Positions 51,108 through 59,943 of a stretch of 64,000 nucleotides of DNA are shown piece by piece; the first letter of the stretch is position 1; every line of letters starts with the position of its first letter. The notes below the pieces were generated by a model, which saw only the letters and a program-made list of their open reading frames with translations, was not told where the DNA came from and did not search any database. This DNA comes from Massilimicrobiota sp. An134 (GTDB lineage Bacteria; Bacillota_I; Bacilli_A; Erysipelotrichales; Coprobacillaceae): the NCBI RefSeq assembly GCF_002160815.1, contig NZ_NFLH01000006.1, positions 1-64,000 on the forward strand, in the 5' to 3' direction. A program made the translations under genes and the position numbers.

Positions 51108-51890
51108 ATGAAGCCATTATTATGTTTTGATGTTGATGGTACATTAAGAGATAATGTTCATCATCAAGTGTCGTTATCAACACAAAAGGCGTTACGTCTA
51201 TTAAAGAAAAATGGATATCATATGATTATTTCCTCAGGGCGAGGAATTGATTCATTAACACGAACAGGACTTATGGATATGTTTGAATGGGATGGATTTG
51301 TTTGTAATAATGGTCAGGTTGTTTTAGATGCCTATAAAAAAGAAATTTTTCACGCATCCATGGATCCTCAGGCCGTACAGGAAGTTTTATCTATAGCGAA
51401 ACAATATAATTATGCTGTGACATTAAAATCTAAGCAACGTATTATTTCTAAGGAACCTGATGAATATGTTTTGCAGACACAAAGATATTTTCAAAATCAG
51501 ATTCCTCCAGTAGGAACATATTGTGGTCAAGAAGTCGATGCGATGATTGTATATGGACCACTTGGCTATGATTATGCACCTTTTCAAAAAGTATCTGGAG
51601 TTCATGTTTTGCCTGGAGAATCTACATATGCTGATATTACAATTGCTGGATTATCAAAAGCAACAGGAATTCAAAAACTGATGCATTTATTAGGACTTCA
51701 GGAATATATTGCTTTTGGAGATTCTTTAAACGATGTCGATATGTTTAAACATGCCTCTCAAAGTGTAGCAATGGGGCAAGGAAATGAAAAATTAAAATCT
51801 ATCGCTACTTTTATTACAAAACCTATTGATGAAGATGGTATATATTATGCATGTCTTCAACTGGGATTGATTCAAGAAGGAGAGTTATAA
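51108..51890 (+). CDS. HAD superfamily hydrolase (Cof-type)
   Basis: 260 residues. Motif I CFDVDGTLRDN, motif II ISSGRG, a type IIB cap (about 80-180), motif III lysine near GLSKATGIQKLM and motif IV FGDSLNDVDMFKHA. Such enzymes dephosphorylate sugar phosphates or cofactors. AAGGAGG precedes ATG 51108. The stop overlaps the next start as TAATG. Confidence 0.92.
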   Translation: MKPLLCFDVDGTLRDNVHHQVSLSTQKALRLLKKNGYHMIISSGRGIDSLTRTGLMDMFEWDGFVCNNGQVVLDAYKKEIFHASMDPQAVQEVLSIAKQYNYAVTLKSKQRIISKEPDEYVLQTQRYFQNQIPPVGTYCGQEVDAMIVYGPLGYDYAPFQKVSGVHVLPGESTYADITIAGLSKATGIQKLMHLLGLQEYIAFGDSLNDVDMFKHASQSVAMGQGNEKLKSIATFITKPIDEDGIYYACLQLGLIQEGEL

Positions 51891-52132
51891 TGACAAAAGA
51901 AGAAGCAACAAAAAAAGCGCATCAAATGAGCGCATATTTAGAAAGTGAGCAGGCTGATGAACAAACACATGATTTTGATGATTTATGGCAAAGTCTCTAT
52001 GATATTTGTCAGCTGGCGACTTATGGAATTGTAGAATTAACGCCAGAAGAAATAAATGAAGCAATAGACTGGCTTAAAGAAACACAATCACTCACAAAAT
52101 TATATCAGACAACAGAAATTTATTTTTCATAG
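51890..52132 (+). CDS. Small acidic protein of unknown function
   Basis: 80 residues from ATG 51890, which shares a base with the HAD gene's stop. It is acidic and helical (EEATKKAHQMSAYLESEQADEQTHDFDDLWQSLYDI, LTPEEINEAIDWLKETQSLTKLY). No family recognised. It sits 12 nt before the dipeptidase gene, in one operon. AAGGAGAG is the ribosome-binding site. Confidence 0.75.
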   Translation: MTKEEATKKAHQMSAYLESEQADEQTHDFDDLWQSLYDICQLATYGIVELTPEEINEAIDWLKETQSLTKLYQTTEIYFS

Positions 52133-52144
52133 GAGGGATTGGAA

Positions 52145-53134
52145 ATGAAAGTTGTTGATATGCATTGTGATACAATTTCTGAGATATATTTACAAAGACA
52201 ATCAAATCAAGATATATCATTAAAACAGAATAACCTGAATATAAGTTTAGAAAAAATGCAACAAGGTGATTACCTTTTACAAAACTTTGCCATGTTTACA
52301 CCTTTGCATAAAACTGATAATCCTTTTCAATATGCGCATGATCTGATAGACACTTTTTATCATGAAATGAATCAGTATTCAGATATGATAGGCGTCATTA
52401 AAAATTATCAGGATATTATCAATAATATGGATCAGCATCGTATGAGTGCTATGTTAACGCTTGAAGAGGGTGCTGTTGTACAAAATGATCTTCACTATTT
52501 ACAACATTATTATGATTTAGGTGTGCGTATGATTACGCTCACATGGAATTTTTCTAATGGTATAGGTTATCCTAATTTTTCAAGAGATGATGACAATCAT
52601 GGCTATCATGCCTGTGATACAAAAAATGGTTTAACTGAATTTGGCAAGGCATATGTTCAAGAATGTGAACGTTTAGGAATCATTATTGATGTTTCACATC
52701 TTTCAGACGCTGGATTTGAAGATGTTTATCGTTTGACTACTAAACCGTTTGTCGCTTCACATTCCAATGCGAGAAGTGTTTGTCCACATGCGCGTAATTT
52801 AACTGATGAGATGATTTTAAAACTCGCAAGTCGTGGTGGAGTCATGGGGATGAATTATGCTGCTGACTTTTTAACAGAAAATGATGAAGAAAAGTGTTTA
52901 TCAAAAATAGATGATATTGTCAAACACATTTTATATATTAAAAATTTAGCTGGTATTGACTGTATTGGTTTAGGAAGTGATTTTGATGGTATTCCACCAT
53001 ATTTAGAATTAAAAGATGCCTCTTATCTTCCAAAGTTAGAACAGGCATTAAAAGAAGCGGGATTATCATCGTTGGAGATTGAAAAAATATTCTTTAAAAA
53101 TGTTTTGAGAGTTTATCAAGATATTCTTCAGTAA
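52145..53134 (+). CDS. Membrane dipeptidase (peptidase M19 family)
   Basis: 329 residues. Zinc ligands in DMHCDT (H-x-D type), the bridging glutamate in LEEGAV, IIDVSHLSDAGFEDV and KPFVASHSNARSV, and GIDCIGLGSDFDGIPPYLE are the renal-dipeptidase signature. It hydrolyses dipeptides, often with D-residues. ATG 52145 follows AGGAGGG; the earlier TTG is less likely. No signal peptide, so cytoplasmic. Confidence 0.95.
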   Translation: MKVVDMHCDTISEIYLQRQSNQDISLKQNNLNISLEKMQQGDYLLQNFAMFTPLHKTDNPFQYAHDLIDTFYHEMNQYSDMIGVIKNYQDIINNMDQHRMSAMLTLEEGAVVQNDLHYLQHYYDLGVRMITLTWNFSNGIGYPNFSRDDDNHGYHACDTKNGLTEFGKAYVQECERLGIIIDVSHLSDAGFEDVYRLTTKPFVASHSNARSVCPHARNLTDEMILKLASRGGVMGMNYAADFLTENDEEKCLSKIDDIVKHILYIKNLAGIDCIGLGSDFDGIPPYLELKDASYLPKLEQALKEAGLSSLEIEKIFFKNVLRVYQDILQ

Positions 53135-53136
53135 AT

Positions 53137-53174
53137 AAAAAAGCAGATAGGTGGGAGTCCTCATCTGCTTTTTT
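53137..53174 (+). terminator. Terminator of the HAD-dipeptidase operon
   Basis: AAAAAAGCAGAT (53137-53148) pairs with ATCTGCTTTTTT (53163-53174) around a 14-nt loop with its own short pairing. Confidence 0.88.
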
Positions 53175-53203
53175 AATATCAGTTTGGGAAAGGATATCAT
53201 GAA

Positions 53204-53243
53204 GTAGTCAAATTTGAAGGGAAAACAAATTATTTTTGACTAC
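53204..53243. repeat. Inverted repeat upstream of the lipoprotein-RpiR operon
   Basis: GTAGTCAAA (53204-53212) and TTTGACTAC (53235-53243) are perfect 9-bp arms 22 nt apart, with no following T-run. It lies about 150 nt before the lipoprotein gene and may be an operator. Confidence 0.45.
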
Positions 53244-53393
53244 ACATATAATCTAACACATTATTTTGTATAAAATTTCATGCAATTGTCAAAAAATATG
53301 TGATTGTTTTTGATGTTACATAAATGGGACTATATTTCATAAATCATTTTGTGATATAATCATATAAAGTCGAAATATGGAGGTTAGCTCTTT

Positions 53394-53786
53394 ATGAAAA
53401 AGTGTGTAATGTTTTTGATATGTGTGTTTTTGTTGGTAGGTTGTCAAGTTCATTCCTCACAACCTCTATCATCTCAATCTCATGAAAAACCACTTGATAG
53501 AAAAGTTTATCAATATCATGATTATCTTTTATATATTTATGAAAACGATGAAAAGCAAAAGGGTTTTACTTTTGAATTTGAACTCAATCAATCTGGAATC
53601 GGGGATTTTGCTACTTATCAGGATGATTCTCATCAACAGGCAACATGTATACTATCTCATCAAAAAGACTGCCAATTGACATTTACTTTTGGCAAGGATT
53701 ATGTTATTGTGAAAACAACTGATGAAGAAAATTATTTGAGTGCTGATTTGTCTGGACATTATGTATTACAGGAGGATTTATCGTGA
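53394..53786 (+). CDS. Small lipoprotein of unknown function
   Basis: 130 residues. The signal MKKCVMFLICVFLLVGC has lipobox LVGC. The mature part is hydrophilic and beta-rich (YHDYLLYIYENDEKQKGFTFEFELNQSG, CQLTFTFGKDYVIVKTTDEENYLSADLSG). No family recognised. It overlaps the RpiR-type regulator by 4 nt, so they share a transcript. Confidence 0.8.
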   Translation: MKKCVMFLICVFLLVGCQVHSSQPLSSQSHEKPLDRKVYQYHDYLLYIYENDEKQKGFTFEFELNQSGIGDFATYQDDSHQQATCILSHQKDCQLTFTFGKDYVIVKTTDEENYLSADLSGHYVLQEDLS

Positions 53787-54607
53787 AGAATTTGTTTTAT
53801 AGACTGATTATCTTTTTAGATACAGCTCAAGAAAATGATACCAATTATAATATTGCCTGGTTCATGGCTAATAATTTTTATCGTATTGCGAATATGCGTA
53901 TTAGTGAGTTGGCCGCAGAATGTTTTGTTTCACCAGCAACGATTTCACGTTTTTGTCGTGCTTTAGGCTATGAAAATTTTGCGCATCTTAAACAGGAATG
54001 TTATACATTCCATTCACATGATAAAAAATTTAATAATCTTATTAATATTTCACTCGAAACAATGAAGGATTCTCCTTTACAGGCAACGCAACAATATATC
54101 CAACAAGTCATTCAATACATTTCTGACTTACCAAAGCTTTTAGATTGGAATGAAGTTGATGCAATCTTAAAATTAATTCATGATAGTGAATCAGTTGCTT
54201 TTTTTGGTACACAATTTTCACAAAGTGCAGCTTTACACTTACAAACAGATTTACTGATGTTAGAAAAGTTTACAATGGCATATATGGATTCTTCACGACA
54301 GCTAGAATGTGCAAAACAATTAAATCAAAACAGTGTAGCAATTATTATGACTGTTAATGGATATTTCGCAAACAGTAATGCAAAGATTTTACAGTATATA
54401 AAAAAATCAGGATGTCAGGTTGTTTTGATGACTTGTCATCCACAGTTGGATTTAAAAATACCAGTTCATCATAAGTTAGTATTAGGTCAATCTAAAAACA
54501 GAAAAACAGGTAAACATAGTTTGTTAACTGCAGTAGAACTTATGTCACTGAGATATTATTGTTTATATTATCCTTCACTTCAAGAATTAAAGGGGCATCT
54601 TCTTTAA
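53783..54607 (+). CDS. RpiR family transcriptional regulator (upstream of hydratase genes)
   Basis: 274 residues. HTH_6 domain (NNFYRIANMRISELAAECFVSPATISRFCRALGYENFAHLKQEC) and SIS-like domain (about 120-250: VDAILKLIHDSESVAFFGTQFSQSAALHLQTDLL). It resembles the second RpiR at 56068 in length and HTH. The ATG overlaps the lipoprotein stop. A terminator spans its own stop, separating it from the fumarase genes. Confidence 0.88.
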   Translation: MKNLFYRLIIFLDTAQENDTNYNIAWFMANNFYRIANMRISELAAECFVSPATISRFCRALGYENFAHLKQECYTFHSHDKKFNNLINISLETMKDSPLQATQQYIQQVIQYISDLPKLLDWNEVDAILKLIHDSESVAFFGTQFSQSAALHLQTDLLMLEKFTMAYMDSSRQLECAKQLNQNSVAIIMTVNGYFANSNAKILQYIKKSGCQVVLMTCHPQLDLKIPVHHKLVLGQSKNRKTGKHSLLTAVELMSLRYYCLYYPSLQELKGHLL

Positions 54608-54617
54608 TTCTTTTTTT
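54583..54617 (+). terminator. Terminator after the first RpiR gene
   Basis: AGAATTAAAG (54583-54592) pairs with CTTTAATTCT (54602-54611), then T7. It overlaps the RpiR stop codon. Confidence 0.82.
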
Positions 54618-54672
54618 CTTGTGGTAGGATAGAAAATTATATATAATAAACATAATAAAAGAAGGTGAAAAC

Positions 54673-55515
54673 ATGAGGGAAATAAAACAGGAAGATATTA
54701 TACAGGCAGTCAAAACATTATGCATAGAGGCTAATTATCAATTGCCTCAAGATGTTCGAAATGCGATTGATCAGGCAAGTCAAATAGAAGATGGTCAATT
54801 GGCTAAACAGACATTATCTATTTTAAAAGAAAATGCAAAAATGGCTCAATCATTGTCAGTCCCTATCTGTCAGGATACAGGGATGGCTTGTTTATTTGTT
54901 GAAATAGGACAAGATGTTCATGTGCAGGGATCTTTACAGGATGCTTTACAGGAAGGTGTTCGACAGGGATATCAGGAAGGATATTTAAGAAAAAGTGTTG
55001 TTGATGATCCTGTTTTTGATCGAATCAATACAAAAGATAACACACCTGCCTTGATTCACTATGAAATTGTGGAAGGTGACAAATTGAAAATCATTGTTGC
55101 TCCAAAAGGTTTTGGTAGTGAAAATATGAGTCAGGTCAAAATGCTCAAACCAAGTGATGGGGTAGAAGGAATTAAAGATTTTGTTTTAAAAGTTGTTGAA
55201 GAAGCAGGACCTAATGCTTGTCCTCCTATGGTGATTGGAGTTGGTATTGGAGGTTCTTTTGATTATGTCACATATCTTGCGAAAAAAGCGATGCTCAGAG
55301 ATATAGGAACACATCATAGTGATTTACGATATCAACAATTAGAAGAAGAATTATTAGAAAAAATTAATCAGTTAGGTATTGGACCAGCTGGCTATGGAGG
55401 GAAAACAACAGCTTTGTCATTGAATATTGAGACATATCCAACGCATATTGCAGGAATGCCAGTTGCTGTTTCTATCTGCTGTCATGTTGCCAGACATAAG
55501 GAGGTTATTTTATGA
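54673..55515 (+). CDS. Class I fumarate hydratase / tartrate dehydratase, alpha subunit
   Basis: 280 residues. The three [4Fe-4S] cysteines are visible in PICQDTGMA, NACPPMVIG and ICCHVARH, with the substrate region GGIGGSFDYVTYLAKKA-like (VGIGGSFDYVTYLAKKAMLRDIG). It hydrates fumarate to malate, or dehydrates tartrate; the sequence alone does not separate these. AAGGTGA precedes the ATG. The stop overlaps the beta subunit as ATGA. Confidence 0.93.
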   Translation: MREIKQEDIIQAVKTLCIEANYQLPQDVRNAIDQASQIEDGQLAKQTLSILKENAKMAQSLSVPICQDTGMACLFVEIGQDVHVQGSLQDALQEGVRQGYQEGYLRKSVVDDPVFDRINTKDNTPALIHYEIVEGDKLKIIVAPKGFGSENMSQVKMLKPSDGVEGIKDFVLKVVEEAGPNACPPMVIGVGIGGSFDYVTYLAKKAMLRDIGTHHSDLRYQQLEEELLEKINQLGIGPAGYGGKTTALSLNIETYPTHIAGMPVAVSICCHVARHKEVIL

Positions 55516-56081
55516 TTAAACATATGACAACACCTTTGACGCAATCACAGGCTCTTGCCTTGCAAGCTGGCGATCAGGTTTTATTATCAGGTGTTATTTA
55601 TACTGCCAGAGATGCGGCACATAAACGCTTGGTGGCTTTAATAGAAAAGGGAGAAGAATTACCCTTTGATGTTAAAGATCAAATTATATATTATGTTGGA
55701 CCTACTCCAGCAAAACCAGGACATGTTTTTGGCAGTGGGGGACCGACAACATCTGGACGCATGGATGCTTATGCGAAAGCACTTATGCAGCTAGGTTTGC
55801 GTGGAATGATTGGTAAAGGCTACCGTCAAGATCATGTCAAACAAGCTATTATGGACTATCAGAGTATTTATTTTGGAGCAATTGGAGGAGCAGGCGCTTA
55901 TATTGGACAATGTATTCAATCTTGTGAAGTCATTGCTTTTGAGGATTTAGGGCCTGAAGCTATTCGTCGTTTAGTAGTCAAAGATTTACCTTTAACTGTT
56001 GTGATTGACTGCTATGGACATGATTTATATGAAATGGGTAGAAGTCAGTATTTAAAGGAGCATAACCATGACAATTCATGA
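55512..56081 (+). CDS. Class I fumarate hydratase / tartrate dehydratase, beta subunit
   Basis: 189 residues. Signature YYVGPTPAKPGHVFGSGGPTTSGRMDAYAKALMQLGLRGMIGKG and GAIGGAGAYIGQCI. It forms the active enzyme with the alpha subunit. Its last 14 nt overlap the second RpiR gene, tying the enzyme to that regulator. Confidence 0.94.
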   Translation: MIKHMTTPLTQSQALALQAGDQVLLSGVIYTARDAAHKRLVALIEKGEELPFDVKDQIIYYVGPTPAKPGHVFGSGGPTTSGRMDAYAKALMQLGLRGMIGKGYRQDHVKQAIMDYQSIYFGAIGGAGAYIGQCIQSCEVIAFEDLGPEAIRRLVVKDLPLTVVIDCYGHDLYEMGRSQYLKEHNHDNS

Positions 56082-56892
56082 TTATAATGAAGTTGATATT
56101 TTATATACTCTGATGTCTTATGTGAATGTTTCTTCACCTCAAGACATGTATTATGCGATTGCTCATACTATTTTAACTCATATAGATCAGATTCCAAGTA
56201 TCAGTATTAATGATTTGGCAGACCTTTGTTATACCTCTCCAGCAACGATCTCACGTTTTTGTAAAGATATGAATTGTAAAAGCTTTGTGAATTTTAAAAA
56301 CGAAATTGCTATAGCTTTAGAAATTGCACGCAATGAAATTCATTTATCAACTCAGGATGCTCAAAAAGTTTCGGAAGATCCTGATTATTTAAAAAAGAAA
56401 ATGTATCATGAAGCAATGGAGTCTTTGGCACTTGTTGAAAAATCTATTGATATGAAAGATATTGATCGTATTTGTGAAATGATATACCAGGCTAAAAAAG
56501 TACATATGTTGGGTTATCAGTTTAACAAGATTATATCTAATGATTTTCAAATGAAGATGCTAAAACATCGTAAATTTGTTTATGCGTTTGTTGAACGTGG
56601 TGATGAAATTCAAAGATTGGATATTATAGATAAAGATAGTCTGGTTATTATTATTACTGTTCGTGCCAGAGAACAGCTGATGAAAGCATTAATAGATAAA
56701 ATTAAGGAACATCATCCAAAGATTTTATTATTAACAATGAATCAGACATATCAAAATGATGATATAGATTGGATTTATCGTATTGATGGTACTGAAAGTC
56801 AATACAGTGAATCTTCATTACAGGGAACAATGAATTTTTTAAGTTTATTGAATTTAATATATGTTCGATATGGATTGTTATATCGAGAATAG
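56068..56892 (+). CDS. RpiR family transcriptional regulator (downstream of hydratase genes)
   Basis: 274 residues. HTH_6 domain (ILTHIDQIPSISINDLADLCYTSPATISRFCKDMNCKSFVNFKNEI) and SIS-like domain (about 120-260). AAGGAG lies inside the upstream gene just before ATG 56068. It is translationally coupled to the hydratase beta subunit and sits 8 nt before the threonine aldolase gene. A metabolic effector is likely but unknown. Confidence 0.9.
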   Translation: MTIHDYNEVDILYTLMSYVNVSSPQDMYYAIAHTILTHIDQIPSISINDLADLCYTSPATISRFCKDMNCKSFVNFKNEIAIALEIARNEIHLSTQDAQKVSEDPDYLKKKMYHEAMESLALVEKSIDMKDIDRICEMIYQAKKVHMLGYQFNKIISNDFQMKMLKHRKFVYAFVERGDEIQRLDIIDKDSLVIIITVRAREQLMKALIDKIKEHHPKILLLTMNQTYQNDDIDWIYRIDGTESQYSESSLQGTMNFLSLLNLIYVRYGLLYRE

Positions 56893-56900
56893 GAGAAAGT

Positions 56901-57917
56901 ATGTATAGTTTTTTAAATGATTATAGTGAAGGAGCACATCCTCAAATTTTAGAAGCATTAAATCAGACAAATCTGATTCAGACTGTTGGTTATGGTAAAG
57001 ATGAATATTGTCATCTGGCTCAAAAAGTCATTAAAGAACGTATTCATAATGAACAGGCTGATGTTCATTTTCTTGTTGGTGGAACACAAACAAATATGTT
57101 AATGATTTCATATGCTTTGAAACATTATCAGGCTGTTATTGCCTGTGATGAAGGACATATTCAGGTTCATGAAACGGGTGCTGTTGAAGGAGCAGGACAT
57201 AAGATTTTAACACGTCCACATGTCCATGGTAAAGTGACATGTCAAATGATTGAAGACATTTGTCAGCAACATACAGATGAACATATGGTTCAACCTCGTA
57301 TGGTTTATATTTCTCAAACAACAGAATTAGGAACTTATTATACGCGTGATGAATTAAAAGCACTTTATGAAGTCACAAGAAAATATGATTTATATCTATT
57401 CTTAGATGGAGCAAGACTTGGAAGTGCTCTGGTTTTACCAGATGCTCCAACGCTTGAAGAAATTGCACAATATGTTGATGCCTTTTATATCGGTGGAACA
57501 AAAATGGGTGCTTTGTTTGGGGAAGCTCTCGTTATTATTCATGATGATTTAAAACCTCAATTTCGTTATCATATGAAAAATAAAGGGGCTATGTTAGCAA
57601 AAGGACGATTGTTGGGCATTCAATTTTATGAATTGTTTAAAGATCATTTATATGAAGATATTGGTCTTCATGAAAATCGAATGGCTGATATGATACGTCA
57701 GGCATTGATTAAAAAAGGAATTCCACTTTATGAGCCTTCTGCCACTAATCAGATTTTTGTGGATTTACCACAAAATGCTTTAGAGGCTATTGAAAAGGAG
57801 TTTATGGTGACGCATATGGGAGCTATTCCTGGTGGTGAGCGCGTACGTATTGTCACTTCATGGGCAACTTCTCAAGAAGCTGTATTATCGTTTGTTTCGC
57901 TTATTGAAAATCTTTGA
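56901..57917 (+). CDS. Low-specificity L-threonine aldolase family enzyme
   Basis: 338 residues, PLP fold type I. Blocks SFLNDYSEGAHPQILEAL, FLVGGTQTNMLMISYAL, the DGARLGSALVLP aspartate and the PLP lysine in YIGGTKMGALFGEALVI. It cleaves threonine to glycine and acetaldehyde (or a beta-hydroxy amino acid analogue). AGGAGAAAG precedes the ATG. It is the last gene of the hydratase-RpiR transcript. Confidence 0.92.
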   Translation: MYSFLNDYSEGAHPQILEALNQTNLIQTVGYGKDEYCHLAQKVIKERIHNEQADVHFLVGGTQTNMLMISYALKHYQAVIACDEGHIQVHETGAVEGAGHKILTRPHVHGKVTCQMIEDICQQHTDEHMVQPRMVYISQTTELGTYYTRDELKALYEVTRKYDLYLFLDGARLGSALVLPDAPTLEEIAQYVDAFYIGGTKMGALFGEALVIIHDDLKPQFRYHMKNKGAMLAKGRLLGIQFYELFKDHLYEDIGLHENRMADMIRQALIKKGIPLYEPSATNQIFVDLPQNALEAIEKEFMVTHMGAIPGGERVRIVTSWATSQEAVLSFVSLIENL

Positions 57918-58012
57918 TGGAAGATAGACGATTGCACTGTACAAGACATGAGACTTGTATTATAATAAGCTCTAGGGAATACCCTAATATACATAGAAAT
58001 GGAGATTATAGT

Positions 58013-58291
58013 ATGAATAAAAATGAATTATTAGAAAAAGTTTCTTTAGCATCAGGTTTAACAAAAAAAGAATCTGAAGCTGCAATTAATGCTTTTTTAG
58101 AAACTTTAACTGATGTATTAAAAGCAGGAGATAAGATTTCTTTAAAAGGTTTTGGAACTTTTGAAGTTCGTACAAGAGAAGCTAGAATGGGACGTAACCC
58201 AAGAACTGGTGAAACAATGGAAATCGCTGCTAGTAAAGTTCCTGCATTTAAAGCAAGTTCAGCTTTAAAGAATGTTGTTAATGGTAAATAA
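58013..58291 (+). CDS. hup: HU family DNA-binding protein
   Basis: 92 residues: MNKNELLEKVSLASGLTKKE opening, the FGTFEVRTREARMGRNPRTGE beta-arm and a short C-terminal helix. It compacts DNA. ATG 58013 follows GGAGAT; the 33 residues upstream in the same frame are not plausible HU sequence. It has its own terminator. Confidence 0.96.
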   Translation: MNKNELLEKVSLASGLTKKESEAAINAFLETLTDVLKAGDKISLKGFGTFEVRTREARMGRNPRTGETMEIAASKVPAFKASSALKNVVNGK

Positions 58292-58297
58292 TGAGAT

Positions 58298-58327
58298 AAA
58301 AAAGCTGTGATGACAGCTTTTTTTTAT
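58298..58327 (+). terminator. Terminator of the HU gene
   Basis: AAAAAAGCTGT (58298-58308) pairs with ACAGCTTTTTT (58313-58323), loop GATG, then T-rich. Confidence 0.9.
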
Positions 58328-58352
58328 TTTAAGAAATGATTCAACATAATAA

Positions 58353-58389
58353 TAAAAAACCTATAAAGATTTGATTAATCTTTATAGGT
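58353..58389 (-). terminator. Terminator of the PduL-type gene
   Basis: ACCTATAAAGATT (58359-58371) pairs with AATCTTTATAGGT (58377-58389), with a minus-strand T-run from the A-run at 58353-58358. Confidence 0.88.
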
Positions 58390-58395
58390 ATTATT

Positions 58396-58962
58396 TTATT
58401 TTATAATGATTCCTTCGCAAGGTGCACCAGCAGCATTTGATTCATCAGTATCGATATGCATTGCTAAAGCATAGCTATCGCTGACACGGCAGACAACATC
58501 ACCAAAAACAAGTGAACGGTCAGCTGATTTCACTTCAACACTGACAACATCTTTATCTTGTACTCCAAATTCTTGGGCATCAGCAGGTGTCATATGAATG
58601 TGACGTTTTGCAGCAATAACACCACAAGAAATTTCAACTTCACCAGCAGGACCAACCAATTTGCATCCAGCAGTTCCTTCGATATCTCCAGATTCTCTAA
58701 TTAATGCTTTGATTCCTAATGATCTAGCATCTGTTAAAGAGACTTCAACTTGAGTTTGAGCACGTGTAGGTCCTAAAATAGACATTTTTGTTTCGCCTTT
58801 TGGACCAATAACAGTGACTTTTTCCTGACAGGCAAATTGTCCAGGTTGTGATAAATCTTTTTTGTTTGTTAAAACATATCCTTTACCAAATAAAGTTTCT
58901 AAATCTGCTTGTGATAAATGTACATGTCTAGCAGAAGTTTCGACTAAAATTGTTTTTCCCAT
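58396..58962 (-). CDS. pduL: PduL-type phosphate acyltransferase
   Basis: 188 residues. Two PduL domains with zinc ligands in SARHVHLSQ and AKRHIHMTPADAQ, plus AMHIDTDESNAAG. It moves acyl groups between CoA and phosphate, here likely acetyl-CoA to acetyl-phosphate. It lacks an N-terminal microcompartment-targeting extension and no shell genes are nearby, so it is probably a cytosolic Pta replacement. GGAGGATA precedes ATG 58962. Confidence 0.92.
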   Translation of the reverse strand: MGKTILVETSARHVHLSQADLETLFGKGYVLTNKKDLSQPGQFACQEKVTVIGPKGETKMSILGPTRAQTQVEVSLTDARSLGIKALIRESGDIEGTAGCKLVGPAGEVEISCGVIAAKRHIHMTPADAQEFGVQDKDVVSVEVKSADRSLVFGDVVCRVSDSYALAMHIDTDESNAAGAPCEGIIIK

Positions 58963-59148
58963 AAAATATCCTCCTATAACATACTTATCTTACAACTTTT
59001 TTGTGTGTTTGCAAAGGAATTTGTTTCTTTTTGATAAAAAATATGAAGTTCACAAAATGAAGATATAGATTTTCAGGAAATGAAAAAGGTAACGTTTTAC
59101 TTTTGATGGAAAACTGATATAATAAAAAAGAAATGTAGGTGATAAAGA

Positions 59149-59943
59149 TTGAATCTTAGTGTTGTGATAAATTTTATAAGATCAGCGATAGATTTGATTG
59201 CAGTATGGTTTATTTTATATTACTTAATTTCAATGTTTAAGACAAATATGAAAACCATGCAATTATTTAAAGGTGTTCTTTTTATTTTGATTGTCAAAGT
59301 ATTAACAAGTTTGCTTGGATTAACGACACTTAATTATCTTGTTGATAGTATTATTAATTGGGGTGTATTAGCCATTATTATTATTTTTCAGCCAGAAATT
59401 AGAACTCTGCTGGAAAAGATGGGACAAACCAAATTAGAAGTTAAAAAAGAAATAAGTAATGATGAAAAGGAAAGACTGATGGATGAATTGGTAGATGCGA
59501 TTTCGACTCTTGCAAAAGAGCAGACAGGAGCATTAATTACTTTTGAAAGAGGTCAATCCATGATTGATTATATCAATACAGGAACAAAGATCAATGCCGA
59601 TATACGTAGTGAACTTTTCTTGACTATTTTCTGGGAAGGGACACCGCTTCATGATGGGGCAACAATTATTCAGGGGGATCGTGTAGCCTGTGCGGCAGCG
59701 TTTTATCCACCAACAAATAAGGAACTCAGTCCTAAATATGGAGCACGTCATAGGGCAGCGATTGGAATTAGTGAAATTACAGATTCATTAACTGTTGTTG
59801 TCAGTGAAGAAACAGGAACCATTTCTTTTGCAACGAATGGTGAATTAAGAAAGATTCCTATTAAGGAATTAAGGGCATCATTAGTGAATGAATTGCAATG
59901 GTTTAAATCTAGTGATGAAGGAGGTCAAGCTCATGAGTCCTAG
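59149..59943 (+). CDS. cdaA: Diadenylate cyclase CdaA
   Basis: 264 residues. Three N-terminal membrane helices (about 5-80), then the DAC domain with DGATI (about 176-180) and RHRAAIG (about 207-213). It makes c-di-AMP. It starts with TTG at 59149 after AGGTGAT. The cdaR start lies 11 nt inside its 3' end. Confidence 0.95.
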   Translation: MNLSVVINFIRSAIDLIAVWFILYYLISMFKTNMKTMQLFKGVLFILIVKVLTSLLGLTTLNYLVDSIINWGVLAIIIIFQPEIRTLLEKMGQTKLEVKKEISNDEKERLMDELVDAISTLAKEQTGALITFERGQSMIDYINTGTKINADIRSELFLTIFWEGTPLHDGATIIQGDRVACAAAFYPPTNKELSPKYGARHRAAIGISEITDSLTVVVSEETGTISFATNGELRKIPIKELRASLVNELQWFKSSDEGGQAHES

